Source: Carnegiea gigantea
Taxonomy: Eukaryota; Streptophyta; Magnoliopsida; Caryophyllales; Cactaceae
Direction of reading: 5' to 3'
Length of the DNA: 64,000 nucleotides
NCBI GenBank assembly: GCA_029747015.1
Contig: JAKOGI010000026.1
Location: 1,517,317-1,581,316 of the forward strand
The notes beneath the pieces are model-generated. The model was not told the DNA's origin. It ran no database searches and was given only the letters and a program-made list of their open reading frames with translations. Below, piece after piece: positions 46,400-58,145 of the stretch. The position numbers and the translations under genes were made by a program. Each line of letters begins with the position of its first letter. Position 1 is the first letter of the stretch.

Positions 46400-47994
46400 T
46401 AAGTTTGGTATTGTGAAGCCCAAACACCTTCTGTCTTTGTCTACTGGTCTTGATGAAGTTGAACCTACCTTCTTCACACAAGCTTCTAAACACTCAAAAT
46501 GGCGTGAGACTATATATGAGGAGTACAATGCTTTGATTGCTAACAATACATGGGACTTGGTACCTTCTCAACCTGCTCAAAACTTGGTTGGTAGTAAGTG
46601 AGTTTATAGAGTAAAGTACAAATCTGACGTTACTGTGGAGAGATACAAAGCCCGATTGGTTGCCCAGGGTTTTCACCAACAGGCAGGTCTTGATTACCAT
46701 GATACTTTCACCCCCGTTGTTAAACCTGCTACCGTTCGCCTCATTCTTTCACTTGCTGTCTCCTTTAATTGGCTTCTTCATCAGTTAGATGTCAACAATG
46801 CTTTTCTTCATGGACATCTAACTGAGGAAGTTTACATGAAACAACCTCCTGGGTTTGTTCATCCCGATAAACCCCACTATGTCGTTTGAAAAAGGTCATC
46901 TATGGGTTGAAACAGCGCTTGGTTTCACCGTTTCAGCAGCTTTTTACTGTCTCATGGTTTTGCTTGTAGCACGACTGATCCTTCCATGTTTGTTTACCGC
47001 ACTGGCAGTCATACTTTGATTCTCCTGCTCTGTGTTGATGATATTATCCTTACTGGGAGTACTGCATCCCTTTTACATTCCTTCATCACCATCTTGTTTC
47101 AGCAGTTTGCTGTGAAAGATCTTGGTGATCTTCATTACTTCTTGGGCCTACAGGTGGTTCGTTCTCCCTATGGTCTCTTCTCACGCAGCAGATATATGTT
47201 CTTGATTTACTTCACAAATTTCATCTTCATACCGTTAAGCCCATTAGGACTCCTTCTGCTACCCAAGCCACCTTATCCCTTCATGATGGTGATCTACTTG
47301 CATATCCCTCTCAGTACCGGAGTATGGTAGGTGCTTTACAATATTTGACCATGATACGACCTGACATTGCATATTCAGTTCAAGCGGTTTCTCAATTTAC
47401 GCATGCTTCCCATACTACTTATCTACTTGCTGTTAAGCGTATTTTCAGGTACCTACAAGGCACTGTGGATCATGGTTTTTTCTTATGCCCATTTGCTAAT
47501 GCATCTATCATCGTTGCATATTCCGATACGGATTGGGCCGGCTGTAAGGACACTTGTCATTCGACTACTGGTATGCGGTATATTTTGGACCCAACCTCAT
47601 TGCCTGGTGCTCAAAAAAGCAACCCACGGTATCCAAGTCATCCATTGAGGCTGAATATTGCGCCCTTGCCTACACAGTCGCGGAAACCATTTGGCTACGA
47701 AAGCTGCTGTTTGATGTTGGCATCTCTCTTACCACGCCCACTCAACTCTACTGTGATAATGTGAGTGCCACCTACATGACTGCCAATCCTATTCAGCATG
47801 ATCGGAGCAAACAAATTGCTGTGGATTATCACTTTGTTCGGGAAAGGGTTGCTCATGGAGATCTTGTCGTTTGTTATATCCTTACTGCTTCTCAGATTGC
47901 TGGTATTTTTACCAAGGGTTTAACCTCTCAGCAATTTTTGTTTTTGAAATCCAAGCTGTTCGTGCGACCCCCCAATCAGCTTGGGGGAGCGTAA
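46400..47994 (+). pseudogene. Copia B reverse transcriptase and RNase H (broken)
   Basis: [51 protein letters not shown] and LLLCVDDIILTG, where Cys replaces the usual Tyr of YVDD. Frame breaks lie near 46.6, 46.89 and 47.2 kb. RNase H: DTDWAGCKDTCHSTTG, a frame change, then SKSSIEAEYCALAYTVAETI and YCDNVSATYMTANPIQHDRS, ending with ASQIAGIFTKGL. Confidence 0.88.
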
Positions 47995-47995
47995 T

Positions 47996-48316
47996 TAGAC
48001 CTGGCAAATAGGTCATTCGGTTCGGGTATGGGTTGGGTCAAGTTCGGGTTGAGTCATGTTCGGATTAAATGACATTTCGGGTCATTTTAGTTGGGGTCGG
48101 GTATGGTTCGGTTCTGGTCGATTTTGAGTCAACCAATTTTTTGTCAAATACGGTCGTCATGCCAAAACAAGCAACTTTGTGGAAAATTTCGGGTCGGGTA
48201 TGGTTCGATTCGGATAAATTCGAATTTCGGGTCCACTTTCGGGTGAGCATATTTCGGATGTGGGTTCGGGTCGTTCGGTTCGGGTTTCGGGTCTCGGTTC
48301 AGTTTTGCCGGGTCTA
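47996..48316. mobile_element. hAT-type MITE, GGTTCGGGTC-rich
   Basis: 321 bp with terminal inverted repeats TAGACCTGGCAAA / TAGACCCGGCAAA (one mismatch). It is flanked by AGCGTAAT (47988-47995) and GGCGTAAT (48317-48324), an 8 bp duplication with one change as expected for hAT elements. The interior is a series of degenerate GGTTCGGGT units without coding capacity. It inserted between the GGGGGAG purine tract and the first bases of the 3' LTR of Copia B. Confidence 0.82.
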
Positions 48317-48320
48317 GGCG

Positions 48321-48431
48321 TAATAGGAGATATACTAGGGATATAAATGTAAATTTATTTTGTGCAGTTTAATATAAATACCAGGCATAGACTCTCAGAT
48401 TGGATGAGCCATTCTTCTATCAAATCACACA
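48321..48431 (+). repeat. 3' LTR of Copia B
   Basis: 111 bp copy of the 5' LTR. Its first four bases are shared with the target duplication of the MITE. Confidence 0.9.
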
Positions 48432-48436
48432 ATAAC

Positions 48437-48899
48437 ATTTTCGCGACACCGTAATCGAAATCACACACGCGACAACATTCTAAATCACCACCTAGATACA
48501 TTCACTGTTAAAGTAATATGAAATTGCTAGAAACTCTCCAAAAATCCAAAAAAAGGTACACTCAATAAACGAGGATATGAAAAGACTCTGACCAATAAAC
48601 TCACCAATAAAAAAGTGACATTTATTTGTGAAGAAAATACTAGAAATAATATGAGTGAAGGAAATAGTGGGGTTTATCGTTGGGAAGAAGACAGTGATAT
48701 AAAACTCATAGCTCCTCACCTAGAACATGGACGTTCTCTTTCTAGGGGCAGTGTCACTCTGGGGATCAGTTAACTATCCTTTTCCTTTTTGCGAGTTACT
48801 TTTCCTGTTTACTTATTTACTTTTAATTAAAATTGCGAATTACTCTGGATAATAATAAAGCAAAGAGATAATCTTAATTAAATGAAAGGACATGCATCC
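48437..48899. other. Spacer after Copia B
   Basis: AT-rich; no supported gene. Confidence 0.5.
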
Positions 48900-48902
48900 T
48901 GA

Positions 48903-49147
48903 GGCCCTTTTTTTCATAGATCAATTTTAAAATATCAACTTCAATCCACTTTAACTCACTTTAATCCACTTTAATCTACTTCAACTCACTGTCATTATTT
49001 TAACCAAGTTTAATTTATCACATAAAAAAAATTCAACCCACTTCAACCTACTTCAATCCACTTTAACCTACTTTAATCTATCTTAACATACTTCAACGCA
49101 CTTTACTCTTTTATCTACCCCAATTTACCCACGAAAAGAACAAACTA
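48903..49147. mobile_element. MITE related to 11019-11306, opposite orientation
   Basis: Interior made of TTCAACCCACTT-like units, the reverse complement of the GGTTGAAGT units at 11019-11306. Ends GGCCCTTTTTTTCATAG and, in reverse complement, TAGTTTGTTCTTTTCGTGGG form a weak inverted repeat. TGA flanks both sides (48900-48902, 49148-49150). Confidence 0.55.
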
Positions 49148-49150
49148 TGA

Positions 49151-49636
49151 AGGCAATGGATTATGCACACGTGATTAAAATATCACTGCCAGTGGCCTAC
49201 CAAGCCTAGCCTCCAAAATCACGTGACCAACTCATACGATCGCTGGTGGCAAGGTGGCTGGTTGGACCCTCTACCCTGACAGCCTAACTGCCAATGAATT
49301 CTATTGATTTTATTCTTTTTCGATTTAGAAGTTCAAAAGAATTTTGTAGGCTGGTTTCTTTCTCTAATTTGAATTAAAATCGTTGCCAAAAAAGCCGTAA
49401 AACCTTTAAAAATGTGTAAGAATTTAGAAACCAAAAGAAGTTTGTTAACATAGAATGGTATCATTTTGAAAAAACGTATTAAATTTTTGGATCTTAGGTT
49501 CAAGAAAATTGGGGAAGTGAATCCTCCAACTGTCAAAGATTTATCGAAAGTAAATGGGTCTCTTTGTTCAGTTGGCAGTGTGTGTTCTAAAGTTAGTAAT
49601 AGACCTATTTACTTAAGCTAATAATAGACCTAAATG
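49151..49636. other. Spacer between MITE and SINE
   Basis: No gene or repeat that I can support. Confidence 0.5.
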
Positions 49637-49647
49637 TTGGAGATATT

Positions 49648-49833
49648 AACTTTTTTTTGGTTTAACCGAAGGTAACATCCACTGCCAATCGCAGTGGCTA
49701 ATCCCCTCGCCTTGCGAGCCCCACTTAAAGGTAAAGGATTGGCAAATAATTACTCTCCGTTCTCAAAGGATCGAACCCCTAACCAATTGATTAAGAAACA
49801 AAGTGAGCTACCACTACACTACAACCGCTTAGT
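49648..49833 (-). mobile_element. tRNA-derived SINE
   Basis: On the - strand the 186 bp copy carries a pol III A-box-like TAGTGTAGTGGTAGC near the start, a B box GGTTCGATCC about 45 bases later, and ends in an A-run. TTGGAGATATT flanks both sides exactly (49637-49647, 49834-49844), an 11 bp target duplication as made by LINE machinery. Confidence 0.85.
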
Positions 49834-49844
49834 TTGGAGATATT

Positions 49845-50544
49845 TGCTTTAACAAATATAGAGTTTTATGAAGATTAAGATTTAGATTACGTAAATTTAA
49901 AATCTAAATATATTAATGCATAGCACAAAATTTGAAAAAAAATATATATATAGAGTATTAATCTTTAATAATGTTTAAAAACATGCAAAAATATTAAACT
50001 TTTAGAATCCTAATAATATTGACCTTTAGTTTCAGGCTTTCAGCTACCATTAAGTTCCAAGTGTGGATAATGCGAGGATCAAGTCGGACAAATTTGTCCA
50101 AATGTCTGGATTTATTTAGTTCAAAAGCTTATAGCTGGTCCGACTTGTTTTGATGAGCAAGGAAGAAATGTTTGGCCCAAGATTAAAACCACCCATCATA
50201 ATTAGCCTTGAAAAGTTAAACCTTAAGACTGTAATACTCATTCCTTCCGCTGCTTTGCTACAGATCCGAGGTGCAAACAAGGCTCAGTTAAAAGTATGGC
50301 TCAGACTCTCGGAGAGCTTCGAGCTGAGCCTGAAAAGTCTAGGCTCAGGTTCGGACGCATAGGACTTGCCTTGGAGTTTGGCTCGACTTAGCTCACTAAT
50401 CTTTTTTTTTTTGTGTTAAAAAGTTTTCAAATTTAAAGATATAGTCCAAATTAAATTCTAGATTTTTATATCAGCGTCAATGTCATAAAATTTTGTTGAT
50501 TCGAAAGGCAATTTTATTCTTTCAAGACAAACGCATATTGAAAA
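49845..50544. other. Spacer with a GAGCTCGGCTC-like repetitive patch
   Basis: AT-rich. From about 50040 to 50395 there are scattered GGCTCAG and GAGCCTG words resembling interiors of non-autonomous DNA elements, but I could not find ends. Confidence 0.35.
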
Positions 50545-50552
50545 AATGAACA

Positions 50553-51369
50553 ACAACAACAACAATAATAGCTCCTAGTGTGGATCCCGTTTTTGTGAGG
50601 TTTGGGAAGATCCAGATATAGATAGTCATACTCTTATGCACATGCCTACACGTAGAGAGACCGTTTCCAATTGACCCGCATAAAAAGTTTTAAGAAGATG
50701 TTTAGAAGTTGAAAATCGGTTGGTAATATAATTTAGGAAACATAAGACCTAATTACTTAAGATAACAAAAAAATTTAACATGAACAACATATGAGGGGTA
50801 AGAATTTTACGTACATTGAGCTGTTGAGCAGTGACATACTACTAATCTGGGGCACCCTAGTAGCGAAGAGGGTATGACTCAAGCAATCAGATGTGTGATA
50901 ATAACACCTTGCTAGGATCAATCTACTAGCATACAGGATTGAATCACACGTAGGAAAGAATAACAGTAAAAACAATATAACAACAGTCACTACTCAAACA
51001 AAAGCCAAAGGAAGGACTAGAAGCACGCTACTTGTGATCTGCAACCTTAATCTTAGATCTCCATCGACTTCTATCCTAAACCATATCCTTCATTAGACCT
51101 ACAAACTTCAAATCATTTCCAGTCACCTCATTTCAATTTTTCTTTGCTCATCATCTACCTCTTCTGCACTTCAAAAGGTTAATCGTCTCGCATCTCCTCA
51201 TTGGTGTATTCTCACTGCTAATCTTCACATGACCAAACCATCTTAGTCTCGTCTCCCTCATTTTATATTCTATAGATGCAACGTTCATTTTCTCTCTAAC
51301 CACTTCATTCCTAATTCTATCCAATCTCATATATCCACACATCCATCGAATTATTAAGTCTGTAGTGCG
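50553..51369 (-). mobile_element. 5'-truncated RTE-clade LINE
   Basis: On the - strand the copy ends in a (TTG)n tail, seen here as CAACAACAACAAC. The sequence upstream encodes CGYMRLDRIRNEV and MRETRLRWFGHVKI (51342-51151), which match the 3' end of the RT ORF of the LINE at 59606-61718. AATGAACA occurs at 50545-50552 and 51370-51377, a probable target duplication overlapping the tail. Only the last ~60 codons and the 3' UTR are present. Confidence 0.82.
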
Positions 51370-51377
51370 AATGAACA

Positions 51378-52561
51378 GAAACGTGTCTGGCTTTAGTATC
51401 GAAAAATTCGAAATTGGATCCCAAATCCATTGATAAATTTGCGAACAAAGATTAAAAAAAAAAAAATCAATTAATGTACACCAATTTATCTATTGCTAAA
51501 ACCAGTTGTAGCAATGGTTGGTGTCAAAAATCGCGTTCGTGATTGTTGTTCGCGGATCTTTCTTTCTTCAATTTTTTGTCCTTGTTCGTGTTCAGTAGAT
51601 TCATGCATGCAGTTAATGCTTGATTGTGGCTAAAAATCCATTTACCCTGTGTGTTTGCTCCTCTTATGTTTGTGAGATTTGAGCAGATTACTAAGGCCTT
51701 ATGGCTTGTGGCTTACTGTGTGGTAATGACATCAATTGCAGTTTAGTGAATTGTATAATTACAAATATATATAAGCTTCTCGTCATGATCGTATTGTTTA
51801 CAACCTTTTTCTACCTCACTGTTCTAGAAAGGTATAACATATCATATAGAAGATTTCGGTAACTATGAAGCTTATTGGTGGAACAATCTTGTTTTTAATT
51901 GCAAAAATGATAAGTGTCTTACTACAAGACGCTTTTTAAGTGTCTTATTGTCATTTAAAATTTATGTTACACATATTAAATTAAAAAAATAATATGATTA
52001 AAAATTGGAAGTATGTCAAAACTGAATTGTGTAAAATCATCATTTTATAAATAATCTTTCACATTTACAAAATTACACATGTGATATGCCTTTGCAGATG
52101 GGGTTGATTCACTTAGAATGTCGGTTTGTATTTGTTAGCGTAATTGACGAGTATTAAAGCTTTATAATTCATAATAAGCTGTAATTTATTAAAAATATGT
52201 GATTTTAAATCATAAAACATATTAATTTGAGTTAAGAGAAGACATGTAAAAGTATCTTATAGCAAGACATGTATCATCACCTTATTTAATTACCTCACGC
52301 TAAATCAAAGGCTTTCCACCAAATTAGGTAATTAGCATGTCATGGAAAGTTCATGATCACTCATTTTTGAATTCTATTGTATAGTAAAATGCTACCTTGA
52401 GGTCGCATAATGTAAAAGGATTGACTAGGACTATTTCAGCATATTGAGGCATGATTATCGATTCTTATTATTTGATTGATAGCTTAGGAGGGAACTTTAC
52501 TTTTGAATGTGGAAAATTCAATATCAGTTGTTTACCCTTCTATCAACTCATAAGATTAATC
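51378..52561. other. AT-rich spacer
   Basis: No gene, RNA or repeat boundary that I can support. Confidence 0.5.
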
Positions 52562-53086
52562 TAGGGCTGTGTAAAATTGGTTAATCCAAATTTCGGTTAA
52601 TAGAAAATCGATTAACCGTTTTTTTGGTTCAAAAAAATTCCGAACCGTGACCAAACCGAAAATTTCGATTAACCGTTTTTCGGTTAACCGAAAATTTTGG
52701 TTCGGCCAAAATCCAAGCCATAACCGAACCGAAAAAGTCTGTTAACTGATTTTTCAATTCGGTAACCGGTTAACCGTTCACAAATAATTAAAAAAAAAAT
52801 ATATTTTCTTACCTAAATTTTTCATTTTTTTGTGTTTAAATTTTTTTTATAAAAATTAAACTTTGGTTATGATTTATAACTAATCAAAGGTGCACTTTAT
52901 TACCTAAATTTTTTATTTTTTATGTATAATTTTAAAAAAAAATTATTTTCGGTTTGGTTAACCTCCGGTTAACAGAATTTTCAAAATTTTCGAACCGCAA
53001 CCGAACCAAAAACAGAAAATTTTTTCAGTTCGGTTAACCAGTTTTTCGGTTTGATTTTCGGTTTCGGATTTTTTTGCACACCCCTA
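52562..53086. mobile_element. hAT-type MITE, TTCGGTTAACCG-rich
   Basis: 525 bp with inverted ends TAGGGCTGTGTAAAA and, in reverse complement, TAGGGGTGTGCAAAA, as in many plant hAT elements. The interior consists of degenerate TTCGGTTAACCG and AACCGAACC units on both arms around an AT-rich centre. Flanks share only AATC, so the 8 bp duplication is decayed or an edge is misplaced. Confidence 0.65.
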
Positions 53087-53426
53087 AATCTGTACTACCC
53101 CGGGTATATATTTTTAGAATTGATTTGGAAAAATATTGGTTGCTTTTGGAAGATTGCATCCCTTTCCTATATTAAACAGGTAATGAATTTTCAACTTAAA
53201 AGGGAGTTTTTGAATCAAACTACCACCTAGGTTTCACTTATGTTCAAAACTACCACCCACTTTTTTTGTAACCCAAATTTACCACCAACCTTAAATCGAG
53301 GCCCAAAATTACCACGCAAGGCCCATTTGACCAGCTGCAGCAGGTTATTCGGTTTTTAAATTTTTTTAAGCAGCCATACTAATTAAAGAGAGTGAGAGAG
53401 AAAAAGGAAAACTAAAAAGAGGGTGC

Positions 53427-53614
53427 TGAAAGAATTATTTTCCTTGCCCCTTCTTCATTTACATTTCTGGTTTATATACCAGATTTACAAGCATAATTTT
53501 AGGCGTAAAATCCTCACTGAATATCTACAAATAAGGCTAAATATTATGCTAATTTATCTACCTAACAAATATAACAACTTTACAAATCAGAATATATCAC
53601 AATATATTCTAACA
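53427..53614 (-). repeat. 3' LTR of Copia C
   Basis: 188 bp, TGTTAGAATATATTG ... ATTCTTTCA on the - strand. A TATATAAA box lies in the LTR (in reverse at about 53471-53478). Confidence 0.93.
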
Positions 53615-55288
53615 CACCCCCGCAGTCGTAGCGGGAGGTTTCCGAACACTAAGACTGTCCCGAAAATCTTCAAATAAAATCAAAGGAAGACCCTTGGTAA
53701 AAATATCCGCAATCTGATGGCGAGATGGAACATGAAGAACACGAACCTGGCCACAAGCCACCTTTTCCCGGACAAAATGAATGTCCATCTCTATATGTTT
53801 AGTGCGTTGATGTTGAACAGGATTACCGGCAAGATATGTAGCACTAACATTATCACAATATACCAATGTAGCCTTCTTAAGGGGACAATGAAGCTCTAAA
53901 AGAAGGTTACGTAACCAACACGACTCAGATACCACATTAGCAACCCCTCTGTACTCCGCCTCAGCACTCGATCGGGACAAAGTTGGTTGCCGTTTTGCGG
54001 ACCACGAAATCAAGTTATCACCCAAGAACACACAATATCCTGATGTCGATCTGCGTGTATCCGGACATCCACCCCAATCAGCATCTATATATGAAAGAAG
54101 AGTAGAGGTAGACGATGGGTATAGATGAAGACCATAGTCTAGAGTACCCTGAATATAGCGAACAATGCGCTTTAGAGCAAGCATGTGTTCGTCTCTCGGG
54201 TCATGCATGAATAAACAGACCTGTTGCACTGCGTATGTGATGTCGGGTCGTGTGAAAGTGAGATACTGAAGAGCCCCTGCCAGGCTCCGATAAAGAGTAG
54301 GATCCGAATAAGGAGAGCTAGAATTAGCCTTCAACTTCGGTTTAGTATCAACCGGAGTAGGGGACGGCTTACATGAAGACATGCCAGCTCTGTCAATGAT
54401 TTCGGATGCATACTTCTTTTGGGACAAGAAGAGACCACCTGTATGACGGGTGACAGCAATACCCAAGAACTAACTCAACGGACTCAAGTCCTTCATAGCA
54501 AATTCGGAGCTAAGAAGGGCTATAATAGACCGCCGAAGAGTGTCAGAAGAAGCAGCCAAAATTATGTCATCCACATATAATAATATATAAGCCATGTGGT
54601 TACCTTGCCGATAAATGAAGAGAGAATGATCGGAAGTACTATGAGTGAAACCAAGAGTGGAAACATAGTCAGCAAACCTCTTATACCAAGCTCTAGGAGC
54701 CTGTTTAAGGCCATAAAGAGACTTTCGCAGCAAACAGACATGGTCAGGATGATCTGGATCACGGAACCCCATGGGTTGATGCATGTAAACGGTCTCCTTT
54801 AGGTCCCTATGTAGAAAAGCATTTTTGACATCTAGTTGGTGAATGGGCCATGATTTTGAAAGTGCTAAACTGAGGACGGTACGAATAGTAGTCGGTTTTA
54901 CAACCGGGCTAAATGTCTCACCGCAATCTATACCAACCTGCTGAGTTTTGCCATCACCTACAAGACGGGCTTTATGCCTCTCAAAGGAACCATCAGAATT
55001 TTCTTTATGAGCAAAAATCCACATAGACCGAATTACATTAACATTAGGAGGACGGGGAACCAAGTCCCACGTCTTATTTTTAATGAGAGCATCAAATTCA
55101 TCAACCATAGCCATTTTCCAATTAGGATCCCTAAGAGCAGACAATGGGTTGCGGGGAAGTGGTGATTTTGTCACGGATGTGTGAAGGGTATGCTGTATTT
55201 TTGGTTTAAAAATACCGTTCATGCTTCGTGTGACTGGTCTGCGAGAAATAGGTGGGCTAGGAATTGGAGTGGGCGGATGAGAGACCAA
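53609..55288 (-). pseudogene. Copia C reverse transcriptase and RNase H
   Basis: RT: WKMAMVDEFDALIKNKTWDL, SFERHKARLVGDGKTQQVG, LDVKNAFLHRDLKETVYMHQ and LLYVDDIILAAS with an intact YVDD. One in-frame TAG at about 54467-54469 replaces the residue before FLGIAV. RNase H: DADWGGCPDTRRSTSG, SSAEAEYRGVANVVSESCWL and VYCDNVSATYLAGNPVQHQR, ending HQIADIFTKGLP. Apart from the single stop it looks functional. The 5' part begins in a different frame from the integrase. Confidence 0.9.
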
Positions 55289-57453
55289 TGGTGGCTGAGG
55301 AAATGGGCTTGAGGTTGAGCTGGGAGAAGAATTAGGCTCAGAGGATGAGGTAGGAGAGTGTGGCAGTAGGGGGCCTGCAGGAATAGAAGCCTCGAATGGG
55401 CCGTGGACGAAGGATGTGTCCCACGGTCCAGTTGAGGACTCTGCTGTCCATCGTTAGCTTGGGAAGGAAGGGTGGGCTGAATAGAGGGAACATGGGCAGT
55501 AGGTGTAGAAGGCCCAGAAGGTGCTGAAGGTGTTGATGGGCCAGGAATGGCGTGAGTAGAAGTGGAGGAGTTTGGGGAAGGTGCTGGCAGATTGGGTAAC
55601 ATTGTTTGTGTTATGTATGGAGCAATTTTGTCATCAAGAAAGTCATACGAGTTATTTTGTGGAGTGTGCAATTTGTCAAAAGGAAATTGTGTCTCATCAA
55701 ATATAACATGACAACTAATTATGATTTTGCGAGATGAAATATCATAACACTTATACCCACGATGATTAGCCGGATACCCCAAAAACACACATGGGGTAGA
55801 GCGTGGTTGAAGTTTGTGTATGGTAGTGGAAGAAAAAAGGGGGAAACATAAACATCCAAAAACCCGGAGATGAGAATAAGATGGATCCTTGTGATAGAGG
55901 ATCGTAAGAGGAGATTGATATTTCAAGTTTTTATGGGGAAGAAGATTAAGAAGGTATGTGGCCATTTGTAAGGCATGAGGCCAAAAGGAAGGAGGTAAAG
56001 AAGCATGGGCTAGTAATGTACGCATAACATTGTTAATCGTACGAATTTGTCTTTCGGCTTTACCATTTTGAGGTGAAGTATGAGGACATGATAGACGGAA
56101 AGAAATTCCATGCTTTGTACAGAATTCCCAAAACGGTCCATTATCAAATTCCCGGCCATTGTCACATTGTATGTTTTTAATATCCCGTTCAAATTGGGTT
56201 CGGATGAAAGTTCTAAAGTTTAATATGGTGGAATAAGCATCGGACTTTTTGGATAAAGGAAAGGTCCATAAAAATTTAGAAAAATCATCCAACAACACTA
56301 TATAATATCGATGGCCAGTAGAACTCAAAACAGGAGATGTCCAAAGATCAGTATGAACAATATCAAAGGGCATAATAGTAGAGGAAGATGAAGTAAAAAA
56401 CGGTAATTTAATATGTTTCCTAAGAGGACAAGAATGACACATAGGATTACCAGTACTATTACATTCAATAAATTTATTCTTCCTAAGAGAACTTAAAATA
56501 TTTGCTCCCGGGTGACCCAAACGGTTATGCCATAAGGATGGAGCCAAGGCAGCAAAAGTGGACTGGGAGGAGACAGATGGTTTGGTGATGGGATAAAGAG
56601 CCCCCCGACTCTCACATCTCATTAGACGCATCCCCGTCTCAAAATCCTTCACAGAAAACCCAAACGGATCAAATTCAATTGACACAGAATTATCGGTGGT
56701 GAATTTTCTAACTGACACAAGATTTTTAATAAGATAGGGAGCATGAAGAACATTATTGAGGGATAAAGGAGGATGGGGGGATGCTAAAGTAGTATGTCCA
56801 TAACCATGAATTGGAATAGATTGGCCATTACCAACAGTGATACCACGATTTGTGCTCAAATTAAAATAAGTCGTGAGATTACGTGGTCCGGATGTCATAT
56901 GAGATGTGGCGCCAGTGTCCATATACCAGTTTGCATCTGGAGGAGTAATACCGAGGGTATGCATTGCAGCCGCGATATCCGTTGGAGTAGAGGCTGAGTA
57001 TGCTTGTTGGGGACGGGACCCAAGGATGCCAGGCTGAGAGTGTGGGCGCTGAAAATTCAGATTGGGCCTAGCCCATTGACCAGTAGGAAAAGGACAAGGG
57101 GGAATGGCCCATTGCATCCAAGGCCCTGGCATCCATGGATAACCAGAAGACGCGTGAGACTGCTGTCCTCCATTCCCAGACGGATGTTGCGGTCCACCGT
57201 TCCGGTTGCTGCCACCGGATTTTCCTCCGCCACCAGAACCACCGCCGGTGTTCCGTCGTCCGTTGCCCCTACCGGATTTCTGATTTTTGCTAGAATTGCC
57301 ACGATTTTGATGACGATGGTTGCTGCGATGTGAGGATGGTTGAGCAGTGGTATCAACCGATTCTTCCCGAGCAAGCATCGCAGAGGAAGAAGTCTGAGCC
57401 GATCTCTTGAGTCCAGCCTCCTCAAGGACAAGCATCGAGCGAGCGTGATAAAA
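55219..57453 (-). pseudogene. Copia C gag tail, protease and integrase
   Basis: The 738-codon open frame (57435-55219) starts in the basic Gly/Asn-rich gag tail, which has no CCHC knuckle. The protease motif WYMDTGATSHM is at about residue 173. The pre-integrase finger shows WHNRLGHPG and CHSC. The integrase core keeps its acidic residues in HTDLWTSPV, QCDNGREFDN and NGKAERQIRT. After FLGYPANHRGYKCYD a Pro/Ser/Thr linker follows, and the frame is lost near 55.3-55.45 kb. A TAA at 57454-57456 cuts it from gag. Confidence 0.9.
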
Positions 57454-58023
57454 TTAGGGCAAAGGGTCGCGCTGACGAATTAGAGTTGCCACACCATTAT
57501 ACGGTTCAGGGAGGCCTGACACCAATTGAAGAACCAGCTTGTTGTTATCCACCGGAGACCCGACATTCTTGAGTTGATCCGATAATGACTTAAGGTGCTG
57601 ACAATAGGCAGAGATATTGGAGAAATTCTCCATTGCAGCATGAGTGAAGTCATACTCAAGGGTGACGGCACGAGAGTGTTTGTTGTCTTGGAACAAATTA
57701 CGCAGCCTATTCCAAGCGTCCATTGCCGTAGTGTCGGGTTAAAGAATCGTTTGTAACAAGTCTTGAGAAATTGTAGCATAAATCCACTGAAGGACTGTGG
57801 CATCTAGTGTTTCCCACAAGTCTCTGTCCTCCGTCGTAGAAGGCACCGTGCCTGGTGCCGAAGGGATAATGTGGGGGAGAACTTTGTGAGATTTAGCGTG
57901 AATTTTGAAGAGTTCCGCCCAGGTTGCATATTGGACATTCTCCATTTCAAGAGTGATGGGAATTAAGGTCTTGATGTTAGACACAACAAGAGCAGGATGA
58001 AAAGAAGATTTGGAGTCAGCCAT
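57454..58023 (-). pseudogene. Copia C gag
   Basis: ATG at 58023 (MADSKSSFHPALVV). UBN2-type pattern: [40 protein letters not shown] and [22 protein letters not shown] at about 57736-57738 and TAA at 57454-57456 lie in the same frame as the flanking coding blocks, so they are single-base nonsense changes, not frame changes. Confidence 0.88.
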
Positions 58024-58129
58024 GAGAGGTTGAAGAACAGAAAAAAAAAACAAATTATTTTAGGCAACAGAAAAAAGGAACAAGAGAAAGAACAGGGCAG
58101 AAGTGTGCAGAAGCTAGGAGATCAGAACC

Positions 58130-58145
58130 TAGAGCTCTGATACCA
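58130..58145 (-). other. Primer-binding site of Copia C
   Basis: On the - strand TGGTATCAGAGCTCTA directly follows the 5' LTR; initiator tRNA-Met type. Confidence 0.88.

Larger units (their letters stand above)
42924..48431 (+). mobile_element. Copia B: Ty1/Copia element with 111 bp LTRs, degenerate
   Basis: LTRs at 42924-43034 and 48321-48431 start TAATAGG and end ATCACACA. They are flanked by a perfect ATAAC duplication (42919-42923, 48432-48436). The coding order is gag, protease, integrase, RT, RNase H on the + strand, with many stops and frame changes. Protein blocks match Copia A closely (for example [12 protein letters not shown] in both). By eye the LTRs differ at about 10 of 111 positions. 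A 321 bp hAT-type MITE sits between its purine tract and 3' LTR. Confidence 0.92.

Noticed and set aside
57004..57431. ORFs on both strands in the gag tail of Copia C
   Set aside because: Shadows of the Gly/Asn/Ser-rich gag tail in other frames.
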